From: Prochilodus magdalenae
Lineage: Eukaryota; Chordata; Actinopteri; Characiformes; Prochilodontidae
NCBI GenBank assembly: GCA_024036415.1
Contig: JAMWET010000147.1
Span: 155,757-219,756 of the forward strand
Length of the DNA stretch: 64,000 bases
Reading direction: 5' to 3'
Below, in pieces: positions 1 to 10,039 of this stretch (position 1 is its first letter; each line of letters opens with the position of its first letter). A program made the position numbers and the translations under genes. Under the pieces are notes generated by a model. That model was not told where the DNA came from. It ran no database searches and worked only from the letters and a program-made list of their open reading frames with translations.

Positions 1-189
1 TGTCAGCATGGTTGTACAGTTAGATCAAGGTCTAAGGGACTTTAGCTTCAGAGACTATTCAGTTATAAAAACTAAAGGAAATACACAAAAGCCATTATCA
101 ACATCAGTAAGTCAATGTTAAGCTGTCCCGCAGTTAGGTTGCTAAGTCTGAAATATTGCTTTGATTGTGTGCCTGTCTACACTCTTTAG

Positions 190-690
190 CCAAAAAGGTT
201 CTATATAGTACCAAAAAAAGATTCTATTACTTGTACCAATAAGGGAGCCCTTTCAGGCCCTACAAAGAACCATTCTTAGTTCTATAATGTGGTCTACATT
301 TAAGTGTTTCGAAAGTAAAAATAGAATAAAAAATAAAAATAAAGCTGGACAGTTTGCTGCTCCTGGTATTCCAAGTTGGTGTCCCATTCAACACCTAACC
401 AGAACTGCATTTTCTTAAAGCATTGCTGGGAAAACCTCTGTGGAATCCAAAAACAGAGTATGTTCAAAACAAAAGCCTCTTTAGCTATATTAGTTGTTCA
501 ATGACAGTTTCAAAGAATGCACCTCAGGCCTATCTTGAACTGTCCTGAAAAAAGACTTTCAAACTAAAGTTATAACTGAAGTGGTCTTCCATACAAGTTC
601 TAACCAGACCCAGTCTTTTCAACCATGCCCATCTAACCAGGCCAACCCATTAAACTAGCAAAGAACCATTTATGCATTCAAATGGTTCTT
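190..690. mobile_element. MITE-like palindromic repeat remnant
   Basis: At 190-290 the sequence carries the motifs GGTTCTATATAG and AAAGAACCATTC, which recur as opposed copies in a short palindromic repeat I recall from fish genomes. At 661-671 and 680-690 there is a perfect 11-bp inverted repeat (AAGAACCATTT / AAATGGTTCTT) with an 8-base loop. No coding capacity is seen. The two parts may be separate insertions, and the family assignment is from memory of the motif. Confidence 0.4.
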
Positions 691-1059
691 GAGTTGCCAC
701 AATTCCATATATGTACCCACTGCCTTCATTTAATAACTCATGTAGAGCCCCTTGTGTGGTTTAATGAATATCATTTAACTCTGTTGTCAATCAACATCCG
801 TCTCACAGAAGGCCTGAGAGGTCCAGACAACACACCAATACATCGATCAGAACTCTCTTTGTTACTTTGTACTTTCTTCTCTTGTTTTAAGGCAAATCAT
901 GCAACCCCCTCATAAAGAGTCCACTGTACCACTGCTGACCATACACCAAACGATTTTCAAGTGATTTCACTCAGTCTTATTCTTGTCCTGGCGTTTCGAT
1001 TTTTAATATTATGTTTATTATTATCATATTATCACTGGAATGTCTGGCAGAGATTCGAG

Positions 1060-1230
1060 ATGGAGGGGAGTCCGCCTGTTCAAAAGGAAGAGAGGCTGGT
1101 GGAGCTGTGGAGTGAACAAGAGTGCCTCTTTGACGTATCTTCCCATTTCTACCACGACGAGTGCAAAAAGATAAAAAGGTGGACAGAAATTGCTGAAGTC
1201 TTCGAAATCCCGGGGCCAATGCGTGCCTGA
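1060..1230 (+). pseudogene. Orphan MADF-domain fragment
   Basis: A 56-codon open stretch from ATG at 1060 reads MEGSPP followed by about 44 residues resembling the N-terminal half of a MADF DNA-binding domain: ERLVELW, then ECLFDVSS, then Y-H-x-x-CKK, then RWTEIAE. The domain is cut off by a stop just after EIPGPMRA, where a full MADF domain would continue into its third helix. Known: MADF/Myb-like proteins are encoded by many stand-alone fish genes and by the second ORF of PIF/Harbinger transposons. Inferred: this is one exon of a transposon-derived or retained copy, now stranded in the nalf1 intron. No partner transposase is visible nearby. Confidence 0.5.
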
Positions 1231-1383
1231 GTCATGGGCCCGAGACGACACAAATATAAACACATCCAAAAGTTCATTAATGCACAGAGATATGCATTAA
1301 ACAACCCAATTCTGAATCACGCACGTTTTAAAGCTATTTTCAAGTTATCCTATCTTGTAACAAAGCGTAGTTATGCTATGCTA

Positions 1384-1410
1384 AAGCTAACTAGCTAGCT
1401 AGCTAGCTAA
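1384..1410. repeat. (TAGC)n short tandem repeat
   Basis: A short run of GCTA units, palindromic because of the repeated CTAG/GCTAGC core. It lies in ordinary AT-rich intron sequence. Confidence 0.7.
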
Positions 1411-1894
1411 TACACTGCCGAATGGGGCTACAGTGCTTACATTAGCCTACCGGGGAACATGATGGAAAATAATCTCAAAATCTAGTGTGTGACTAGTCTG
1501 TGACTAAAGGTCTGTGACTTGTCTAGATGTGAGAGACTGTGTCAGACTTCAGTCTATTAAATGTCTTTTCAGAGTCTTTTCAAAGTCTTCTAGTGTATGG
1601 TTGGCATAAGTCAAGCTCCTCCTCAATCTTTGTGGCTGACATGTGCAGAGCACATTAACACCCACGGACCTGACACCATTTCTCTACCGGTCCTTTAGGC
1701 ATGTGCACATCAGCACATAGCAGGTGTGTCTACAGACGTCTTCTCTCTCTCTCTCAGTGGTCCCAATGTGTATCAAACTGGGCATCATTGTCGTAGTTCT
1801 AAAGTCAGTCAGCGTTACTATCTTAAATTACTAGCACCTGGTTGCTCTTAGCTCATAAGCTAGGGCTTTGAGAAGCTGGTTGGAGAATTTACCC

Positions 1895-2450
1895 GCTCCC
1901 CACTACCTGTCAATTTGCAGTTTCCCTACTGCCAGAACAGATTAACTGATGATGCAAGAGGCCTGACACTACATATTGCCCTCTTCCATCCGAACCAGAA
2001 GAAGACGTATGTGAAGATCGCTCAGCATTCAACACCATTGTTCCCTCGAGGCTTGACATTATGCTTTGGGTTTTGGATCTAAGCCTCTGCGCAGCTGGAT
2101 CCTAAACTTCCTGACAGGCCGATGCCAAGTGGCAAGGATGGGCAGTATCACCTCATCCTCAATAGCCCTTGACAGTTCCAATGTCATCATAAAATTTTCA
2201 GATGACACAACAATTATGGGCCTGAGTTCCAACAGCAATGAGATGGCCTACAGAGAGGAGGTCAGTCTTCTGACAAACTGGTGCCAGAAGAATGACCTTT
2301 GTCTTATAGGTTGGTCAGCAAGACCGAGGAGCTGATAATGGACTTCAGGAAGCAGAAGAAAGTGAACACTCCCATCACCATCAATTGAGCCACTGTAGAG
2401 AATGCCATCTCTCACTTGAGTTATCATCATAATGATCTCCATGAACCATC
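1895..2450 (+). pseudogene. Degraded LINE reverse transcriptase (CR1/L2/Rex1-like)
   Basis: Broken frames give recognisable reverse-transcriptase blocks of fish Jockey-superfamily LINEs. These are a TDDA-plus-LHIAL stretch near 1945-1980, a SAFNTIVPSRL block near 2020-2057, WILNFLTGR near 2098-2123, the catalytic block as FSDDTTIMG near 2198-2224 (canonical FADDTT), and the thumb-like motif YREEVSLLTNWCQKNDLCL followed in another frame by a KTEELIMDFRKQKK segment to about 2385. The stretch between the FLTGR block and the DD block is too short, so the segment with the usual PQGCVLSP motif has been deleted. At least two frameshifts and a TGA near 2386 confirm it is dead. The clade is approximate. 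Confidence 0.75.
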
Positions 2451-4902
2451 CACACCCTAATACAGACTCTACACTTTACTGAAACAGACTGACATCCTCT
2501 ACATGCAGGTTGGGCATCATAAAACATGCGAATGATTCAAGTTTCATGCTCAGCCATGCATGTGACATAAGCAAGAACAGGCCTTAGCTATGTACCTGAC
2601 TGTCCATATAAGGTCATCCTCATGTTGTTGTGTTAGTAGCATCAGTTGCAAGCGAGGTATGCCTCAGAGAAGAGTCCAAAACAAACAAAGAATTTGGAAG
2701 AGTGGAGCTCTGGCGAATGGGATTGTCTTGTAAACATATCTGACGCCATACCTGTCTTGTGGATATTACCATAGCACATTGTTGGCGGCAGTGGATAGAA
2801 AAAGGCATGCACCAAGATACGCAACAGCCACAATTGGAGACATTTTGTAAGGAATGATGCCCTCCATGAGTCTTATTTATTTAGTGCCAGCACCACTGGC
2901 AGAAGGCTGCACAACGCAGGACTACATGCACAGCTGCACTACTTCACATTAATGTCACCAAACACTGCAATAGTGTTGTGCTATATCTTGGTGTCTGTGT
3001 CATATCTTGGACTCCAAATTGCATATTTGGAAATGGATGCGTCTGTATATACTGTAGCTTTTATTTCATAACTTATATTGCAGTTATAAACCTGTATATT
3101 TGGGTATATACATAGTATGTTTCACTCATCTGCACACCTATGTAAATGTGATAGGACAATATACACAATTTCTTTTGATGTGTGATTTGTCAGTCATTCA
3201 CATGCAGGTTTAATTATGCTCCACGCTTTACAACAATTATAACTGTCCACCAAGTATCTTTGTGTAGTTTGCAATCAACAATTTGGGCACCATATGTTAT
3301 ATTTGAAAATGTGTCACATTCAACGACATACCGCTCAGTTAACATCAGTTATCACTTCTCATATACAGTCGATCAGTCATTGAATACTGATGTATGCTTG
3401 CTTAGTTTACGGGAAGCTAACAAACTCTAGATTTAGACTGTCAGAAAACCCATCTCTGTAAATACATGCTTGCTACTTGCCTACTAAACATTAGTTAACC
3501 ACTGCTAATGCACTGCTTTATGTTAACCAGTTCATAAGGGGTTACTGATACCTCATGTTAATATGAATTTTCCCTGAACTATTCCTAAATCTTAGCAATG
3601 TGTTATACACAAAATATACTATACAATACGTAGATGTATGTTATGCTCAGCATAATACAGCTCAGCAGAAAGAGTTATATTTCAATAATGTAGAATATTG
3701 ACCAAACAATCTTTCTAAACGAGGGCTTGCATGAAACCTTAATTAGGTATGTGCTAAAGAGACACATGGGCTGAATACAAATTTTTCATTTTGTGGGGAA
3801 ACAACCAGTCAGGTGGGCAGGATGGCCTAATTCTGCACTCAAGTAGCAAAAACAGTCAGATTTAAAAAAAAAAAACTACCCAGGGAGTGAAGCTTCTTCA
3901 CTTATCATACATACGATCATCATCATTTATCAGCACGGGAAGTGACAATTGTTTTGAGATTGTTTTGGTCTAAAATAAATGCTAAACCATTTGCCAGTCA
4001 CAGAATAGCAATAAGAACCGAAGATTACTTAAACGTAGATTACTTTTTCAGTTCTTTTTTAGTTTGATGCCGTGCAGGAGGCAGGCTAAGCCTTGTTGGT
4101 TGACATACAGGCTGGTTCACACTGTTGAGGAATGGACACAGCTTTCTGGACAAACTGAAAAACTTGAATGGCTCCCTATAACAGTGTTCATCTCAGTACA
4201 TAACTGCAGTACACCTTTAACATAAACTGACTGTAAGGGTCTACGTTAATGTAATCAGGTCAGAGGTGCTTTTGCTGAAACACTAAACTATGGCATGTTG
4301 CAGCCCCAGCGCTTGCATTGAGCCAATGCACTGTGCAATAGATAAATTTTTTCTTTAAGACAGGATGGAAACTAGACTGAAGGGGCTATAAAAACTAGGA
4401 GGCACAAGGTGGGACAGTAGCTGAACTTTGCAATAAATGGATTAGAAATAGATCTATAATTGTCCAGATCATCAGCATATAAAGCCAATAAGCGATCTGG
4501 TCTAGAAATTCAGACAGAATGGTACTGGAGAAAAGGCAGCTGTTAATAAACTGTAAGTATAAGTGATTTTTGAGCACAGGCGAAGGAGCAGGGTCTAACT
4601 GACAGAACATAGAGACTGATTTACTTTAGTTTTTGGGAAGAGCAAAACTGACAAGAGCCATACAAAGCCATGTACCTATCCAGCATCTGGGTGAACATAA
4701 AGTTAGGCCAAAACTTTTTCTTTCTCATAACTACAGAAACAGATTTGTGATGTAGAAAGTTTGTCTGGAACAGCACAGTGCACAATGAGCTTGTTCAGAG
4801 GCTGTTGGGTACCAGCTGTAAAAACAAGGCTGGGATTCAGCACCATGGACAGGGAACAACAACTCAGCCCTCAAACAAGCTCTAAATAGATGAAGGATTT
4901 TG

Positions 4903-4903
<1 letters not shown>
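2451..4903. other. Intronic sequence without genes
   Basis: AT-rich sequence with no supported ORF. The part just after the LINE fragment (2451-2990) may be further decayed transposon, but I see no diagnostic motif. A short poly-A run sits near 3865. Small ORFs at 3182-3430 and 4395-4610 have no recognisable domain. Confidence 0.6.

Positions 4904-4960
<57 letters not shown>
4904..4960. repeat. (GATA)14 microsatellite
   Basis: About 14 uninterrupted GATA units, followed by a purine-rich GACA/GAGA stretch to about 5045. It lies in nalf1 intron 1, close to exon 1. Apparent ORFs across it are low-complexity artefacts. Confidence 0.95.
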
Positions 4961-4961
<1 letters not shown>

Positions 4962-5045
4962 CAAGAGAGCAAGAGAAACCTACAGAGTAAGTAAGAGAGA
5001 AAGACAGAGTGAGAGAGACAGATGGACAGACAGAGAGAGAGCGAA

Positions 5046-5620
5046 AGAGGTTGGGTTCTGTACGATGTGTTCAAGTGCAACAGTTGGTTGGACCTCGACT
5101 GAAACAGAAGCTGGTTTTGTTATGATGTTGTGGCGTTTCATCACTGCGAGTTTCTAAACGCAGCCTGATCATGAACACAGTGATTGATGTGTTATTCATT
5201 ATTCCTGTCTACAAGCCAGTGTTCCATTCAGCAGGTACTCCTCAGTGCTGCAGGAAAAGCTGCATGTGGAGGCGCCATTACTATAGAAAGATAAAAACAC
5301 CTGAAAATGAAGGGACGGCCTTCCGGGAATTAGGTGAGAACATCACTGTGGCGCTATTAACGTTATTGAAATTCCACAAACACACAGGCGCGCGCGCACA
5401 CGCTATAGCATCCATCTCTGTGTCATTCTCACCCCCCTCCCTGAGTGCTTCCCCCACTGACCACACAGCTGCTGTACCGCTCAGGTCCTGCTGTGTATCA
5501 CTTCCGCTTCTTCTTTACTCAGCGAGCACCAACATCAACACACACCTGTCACAGCTACACTTGGACAGCATTGCAATTTCTGATGCTGATGCCCCCACAA
5601 CCCCTATCCCCCCCGACCCA
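5046..5620. other. Intron sequence flanking the CpG island
   Basis: No supported gene. A 150-codon open stretch on the plus strand (5171-5623) has no recognisable domain, contains low-complexity Ser/Pro/Thr sequence and lies antisense in the nalf1 intron. A short alternating CGCGCG stretch sits at 5388-5398. Confidence 0.5.
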
Positions 5621-5839
5621 TGAATTGTAGCCTTTCGCGTGGCGTCAGCAGCTGGACGCTCGACCTTCGTTCATCGTCCCCTGCTGGACCTTCATCTTTA
5701 GCCCCTGATCCACAAGTGCGTACGTACATCAGTCTCTCACTCAACCCAAGCCAGAAGCCAGTTTCTCTGTGATACGCCGTATAAACAAGCTCAAGCTCAA
5801 AACTCAAAACACACGCATACAGTGAATGTCCAAATCAGC

Positions 5840-5849
5840 AGCTCCTACC
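5840..5849 (-). other. nalf1: Splice donor of nalf1 exon 1
   Basis: On the minus strand the exon ends GTGCACG and the intron begins GTAGGAG at 5848. The junction falls exactly between codons (phase 0) after Thr221, just past a Cys, which matches where the conserved family sequence breaks. Reading through would add 14 unrelated residues before a stop, so the continuous ORF to 5804 is not the real protein end. Confidence 0.8.
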
Positions 5850-6511
5850 GTGCACTCGTCCATGCATGTCCGCACCGAGTATGCATCCGTTTCGTATTTC
5901 TGCACCAGCAGCTCAAACTCGCCGTACGCCTCGCGGGCTTGCTGGTCCAGGTGCTGGTAGGCGCGCACGCAGCGCACGCAGCCGTCCGCGCCGTCGCCGT
6001 GGCCGTCGTCGTTGCCTTGGGCCATGGCGAGGCCGCAGCTGCTGGCGTTTGGAGGCGCGCGCAGGCCGTGGAACAGATCCAGCAAGGAGTAAGAGTCGCA
6101 GAAGGCGAGGTACAGGTCACTGAGGTTCCACTCAGCGCCGGACAGGCCCAAGCACACCGCGGCCGCCGCGTCCTCTTCCGCCGCGAAGCAGCGCTTGGAC
6201 ACGCTGTCCGGACGGCACGAGGCCAGCGGTCGCACAGGCTGGCGCGTGGCGCCCTCGGAGAGCAGCGCGCTGGAGCCGGAGGACCCGGCCCTGGCCAGCG
6301 CTGCCTCGGCGCGCAGCCACAGACGGTCAGAGAGCAGCACGGCGAGGAAGAGGAGGAGGCAGGCGAGGGACAGTCGCCATCTGTGGGCCCTTTCCGAGTC
6401 GCTGAACGATGGCTTTATCGGGTCCTCGCGGGGCGCGCACCACCACCACGTTTTTAAGCCGTCATCATCATCATCATCTTGCTGCCGACACGTCCGAGCG
6501 CCGCTGGTCAT
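5849..6511 (-). CDS. nalf1: NALCN channel auxiliary factor 1 (FAM155A), exon 1
   Basis: NALF1 is a membrane glycoprotein of the NALCN sodium-leak channel complex. It helps the channel leave the ER and reach the surface, and caps it outside the cell, so it affects resting membrane potential in neurons. The exon encodes 221 residues. The N-terminus has the family pattern MTxGA..CRQ, DDGLK, APRE and DSERAxxWRLSLA. A membrane segment spans about residues 46-60, followed by SDRLWL. The extracellular part contains WNLSDLYLAFCDSYSLLDLFHG (130s-140s), a C-x-x-C pair at 178/181, and AYQHLDQ, with at least nine cysteines after the membrane segment. Possible N-glycosylation sites are N129 and N155. The start is fixed by an in-frame TAA two codons upstream. 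The glutamine-rich linker of mammals is absent. NALF2 is less likely, since the SDLYLA and SYSLLDLFHG blocks fit NALF1. Later exons are outside the window. Confidence 0.9.
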
Positions 6512-6576
6512 ATTTTAGGAAAGCGCAGCGCTGGCCCACTCCACCGCGGCGGCTCCTTGGTGGCCACAATATTCAT
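6508..6576 (-). promoter_or_regulatory. 22-codon uORF overlapping the nalf1 start
   Basis: An upstream ATG at 6576 opens a 22-codon frame that differs from the nalf1 frame. It ends with a TGA sharing bases with the nalf1 ATG (ATGA overlap). The uORF start context is weak (T at -3), while the nalf1 start has A at -3. If transcripts start upstream of 6576, as the CpG island suggests, this layout would favour leaky scanning or termination-reinitiation. Its regulatory role is inferred. Confidence 0.5.
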
Positions 6577-6669
6577 TGACTTGGGGTGTGTGAGCGGGTG
6601 TTATTTATTCAGACCCCTTTTCTGGTTTCATTCATAATAGTATATATTTCTGTAAAGGATGGGAACGTC

Positions 6670-6670
<1 letters not shown>

Positions 6671-6706
<36 letters not shown>

Positions 6707-6728
6707 ACTCTTTTTTGCTCACTCTTTT

Positions 6729-6783
<55 letters not shown>

Positions 6784-6809
6784 AAACACTCTAGTTCTCT
6801 CTCACTCTC

Positions 6810-6882
<73 letters not shown>

Positions 6883-6900
6883 TCTCTCTCTCTCCCTCTC
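6671..6900. repeat. Clustered (CT)n and (CA)n microsatellites in the 5' UTR region
   Basis: Three CT blocks (6671-6702, 6732-6768, 6817-6900) and a CA block (6769-6785) lie within 400 bases upstream of the nalf1 start codon. In the gene's sense they read as GA repeats. Serine/leucine-rich ORFs across them are artefacts. They lie in the probable 5' UTR or core promoter. Confidence 0.95.
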
Positions 6901-7093
6901 TGCGTCGATCCCCTATTCCGGTTCGGTTAACGCGCTGGCACGGATGAGGCCACTCATATTCCCCTCGCGCGTGGCTCTCTGGAGCTCACCCCGCTTCTTC
7001 TCCTCCTCCTCCACAGCACCATGCCCTTCTTTCTCTCCACCACCGCTCTGTTTCTTTTTTTCCCTCCCTGGGGCTGCGCTGACGAGAACCTGC

Positions 7094-7096
<3 letters not shown>

Positions 7097-7139
<43 letters not shown>

Positions 7140-7145
7140 TCTCTT
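7097..7145. repeat. (CT)n microsatellite in the nalf1 promoter region
   Basis: A further CT run of about 24 units, immediately followed by the minus-strand TATAAA at 7144-7149. A pyrimidine-rich stretch of CTCCTCTTCTCT motifs recurs at 7901-7970. Confidence 0.95.
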
Positions 7146-8199
7146 TATAACTCTCTCTCTGCTGGTCAGCGGAAAGCGAGGAGCTCTCTCCTCCGTGTGT
7201 GCAGCGCTGGTCTCCTCGGAGCTTCTCCGTCGATGTCCAGATCGGCCGCGATCATGTCGCCCCCCGCGTTAAGTCGCCGCCATGTTCGCGCGCTGAAGCA
7301 CTTTTTTTGGGAGCGGAGCGCGGTCGAGTGCGTCATCTCCAGCGCTGCGGTCGCTCCATGCTGGCGCAGTGGAGGAGCGACACGGAAACAGCGGGAAAGC
7401 TGTCCGTTTTCACGCCAAATAGAGAAAAGAAAGGAGGAAAAAGCACCCCGAAAAGCACAGCTTCAAAACACGGTCCCGGATAACCGCCCTCTGTAAATTC
7501 CCACAATGAGCGCAGAGCGATCCGGCATTTACTGCAGTGATTATATTCCGCTGGATGAAGAACCGGAACAAAACATCAGTCGATGATTCGCTGTTTTTTT
7601 CTTCCCCCTTTTATCCGTGCTCGCTCTCATTCACCAAGACGAACATGCTCAACAATCCGCACATCTCCACAGTGATAATCAGGCAAACACAACGTCCATG
7701 ACGGTGTCCTTTCGGGGAAAATATCCAGCCAGAAGTAGGAGATAAAACCACCTCCGGTCGACGTAACGCCGCGCGCGGCTAGCTCGAGACAGGCGCAAAA
7801 GAACGAGCCATCAAGCCGAATGACGCTGAGCTATAAAGCCAAAGCTCGCGCACACGAGCCCATGTGATCTGCGCGGAGGGTTTCTGAGGCTCGAGCGCTC
7901 CTCTATGCTCCTCTTCTCTCCTCACTGCTCCTCCTCTTCTCTCCTCTTCTCTCTCTCCGTCTCCCCCTCCGCTCATTAGTATGCACAGTGACACCGGGGC
8001 TGCGCGAGCTCAGCTAAGGAGAGACAGCTGGGCGTCAAAGCAGCAGCACGTTGGAAGGCGAGCTCAGGAACGTGAGGAGCTGTATGTGTGTGTGTGTGTG
8101 TGATACTGTACGTGTGTCTTCCAGTAACCTTGTGAGGTTGTCTTCGGTTTCAGAGCAAAAACACACAGTCATCATTCGTTGTGGGCAGAGATACACTGC

Positions 8200-8201
<2 letters not shown>

Positions 8202-8263
<62 letters not shown>

Positions 8264-8271
8264 CGCGCGCT
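8202..8271. repeat. (GT)n-(GC)n compound repeat
   Basis: About 26 GT units run directly into about 8 GC units. Such alternating purine-pyrimidine DNA can adopt a left-handed (Z) form. It marks the outer edge of the CpG island; a shorter GT run lies at 8083-8102. Confidence 0.95.
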
Positions 8272-10039
8272 CTTTATTTCAGTGTATAATTTTTCTTCCT
8301 CTGAGTTGCCAAATCACTAACAAGTTATAAAGTGTGGAGGACCACCAAGGAAACAGACCGCTAATTAAATGGGCTTTTTATTGAAAAGCAAAAAAGACAA
8401 GCTATCATCATCTGCAATACTAATGCCATCTAGATAGAAGGACTATGTGGGCTTAAAACTTATCAAATCTTTGCTTTCTTCTTCCTTTTTTTTTTTTTTT
8501 GCATGTTGACCACATACACATTGATGCTCTCTAACATGTCTTAGATCAACATGTTTGAAGTTTAAGAGATTTATGGTAAACCCCTTAATAAAGTTGTGAG
8601 TGAAAAGCTAAACCTGTGAGGTTTGGTGTTTTTTTGTTGTTGTTGTTGTTTTTTGGATGACAACAAAATTCCCACCTCTCTCTGTTACTGTTACTGTTTG
8701 TTACTTTGTTAGCATTTGTGCTAACAGACTTCAGAGGTTCAGTAGTTCAAAGAAAAACATTATGGGGATGGTTCTAGAAACAAAGTTTTACATTAAGAAA
8801 ATAAAACATCTCTAAAAATAGAGGTTTTAATGACTAAGCTCTAAAAGACACTGACGCTCTGTAAAGAGTGGTTTGTCAGCTTCAGTTAAAATAAATTCAT
8901 GTGGTGCAACAAGCAGCTGAGCAGATTTACTCAGTTTAACAAATGACTTCTACTTCTGAGAGAATCTTTCATTCAGAGTATCTGTTTAATTAACTAGATG
9001 CCAATAGTTACAACCCTGAGCTGGGATATGCATAGCTCATCTGTTTAAAATGCCTAGTTTACATGCTTAGGTATCAGTAATTGCATGAACTCACATGCAT
9101 GGACTGGAGCACAAACAGAATTATTCATATGAGTGTGTAGAAGTCTTGTGATAACACTTTATCAACACCTGATAGTTGATCCTGGCCATTTTAAGGAGCA
9201 AATTGTTAGAAGACGCAATTCGGCCAATTCATACATATTTAAACAAATAGCAGGCAACATATCACCAGGAAGTTGTGATGTTCATCCCTAAAATAGGAAA
9301 CAAGGGTTGTGCACAGTCCCTTGTCCTCCGCCTTCTTCACTTTTTACCAGTCTCAAAGAAATGCTATGAGTTTAGCATCATACTTCATCCCCCTACTCTT
9401 CAGTGACGGAAGTTAGCAGCAGTGTCTTGTTTTGTTTCTGTTTATATCACTTCTTTTGTTTGTTTAATTTTTTTTGGTAAAAGTGGGCAGCCAAAAGGTT
9501 TAGCCACCATTGCATCTATGCCTACTTGCACTGGCCACCTGTCTAAATGATGTAAAAAGGGCCAGGACCTTCAACATGACTGAGGCGAGATTAGAATATG
9601 CCATTTAAGCAGTGTTACTTCTTTATCTCTGATGTTGGACTGATAGCAGACACTACAGTGACTCCCTATCACTCTTGTGGTACAAAGTGGTATTACAACA
9701 TTCTGTTGATCATTTTAGGTATTTTTTAATGTTTAGAACTAAAAACTCTTTATCAACTGTAACTTAGAAGTAATGCTTAGAGATTTGTGCCAGTCATGTT
9801 TTACAATTATGAAGTACATTTTTCCTTCTACTCATACATCTATTTTCATTATTTTTTCTTTTCCCCTGAGTCTACTGTATTGTATTTGATTTCACATATC
9901 AGATTATTGTCAAGTCTTCATAATCCGTAAATTGTTTAAACCCTCACAGACAAGAAATAAAGGAACATGGGAACATGAATAGAATGCCAAAACATACAGG
10001 GAATATCTACTACAATAGCTTGTTTCCATGCACTAATCC
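8272..10039. other. Intergenic sequence upstream of nalf1
   Basis: AT-rich DNA with no supported ORF. It includes T-rich and GTT-rich stretches at 8480-8500 and 8630-8655. No transposon motifs were recognised. Confidence 0.5.

Larger units (their letters stand above)
1..5848 (-). other. nalf1: Start of nalf1 intron 1 (inferred)
   Basis: This is everything downstream of the exon-1 splice donor in the direction of nalf1 transcription. Known: in vertebrates the first intron of FAM155A/NALF1 is very long. Seen: no sequence here encodes the conserved continuation of the family (the cysteine-rich segment after the exon-1 junction), so exon 2 must lie beyond the left edge. The interval holds repeats and transposon debris, listed separately, and otherwise unremarkable AT-rich sequence. 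The intron assignment is inferred from the donor site. Confidence 0.75.
5620..8050 (-). promoter_or_regulatory. nalf1: CpG island: nalf1 promoter, 5' UTR and exon 1
   Basis: GC-rich, CpG-dense sequence stands out sharply from its AT-rich surroundings. It covers exon 1 (5849-6511), the probable 5' UTR, and a promoter region up to about 8.05 kb. It is interrupted by long CT runs, which are GA runs on the sense strand. A TATAAA on the minus strand at 7144-7149 lies at the edge of a CT repeat, and another on the plus strand lies at 7832-7837. Neither is proven to be used; CpG-island promoters often lack a working TATA box. The transcription start cannot be fixed from sequence alone. Confidence 0.75.

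Noticed and set aside
5171..5623. 150-codon plus-strand ORF
   Set aside because: No recognised domain, low-complexity, antisense in the nalf1 intron beside the CpG island.
5804..5848. C-terminal extension of the nalf1 ORF past residue 221 to a stop
   Set aside because: A good GT donor lies exactly where family similarity stops; the last 14 residues are intron read-through.
5822..6518. Long ORFs on the plus strand and other minus frames across the CpG island (211, 107, 91, 85, 62 codons)
   Set aside because: They are shadows of the GC-rich nalf1 exon in other frames; composition is Ala/Arg/Gly-rich without a domain, while the nalf1 frame matches a known family from start to splice site.
6586..7272. 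Ser/Leu-rich ORFs of up to 163 codons
   Set aside because: Translations of CT microsatellites.
7832..7837. Plus-strand TATAAA as promoter of a divergent gene
   Set aside because: No plus-strand gene is visible to the right for more than 50 kb; a bare TATA word in a CpG island is weak evidence.
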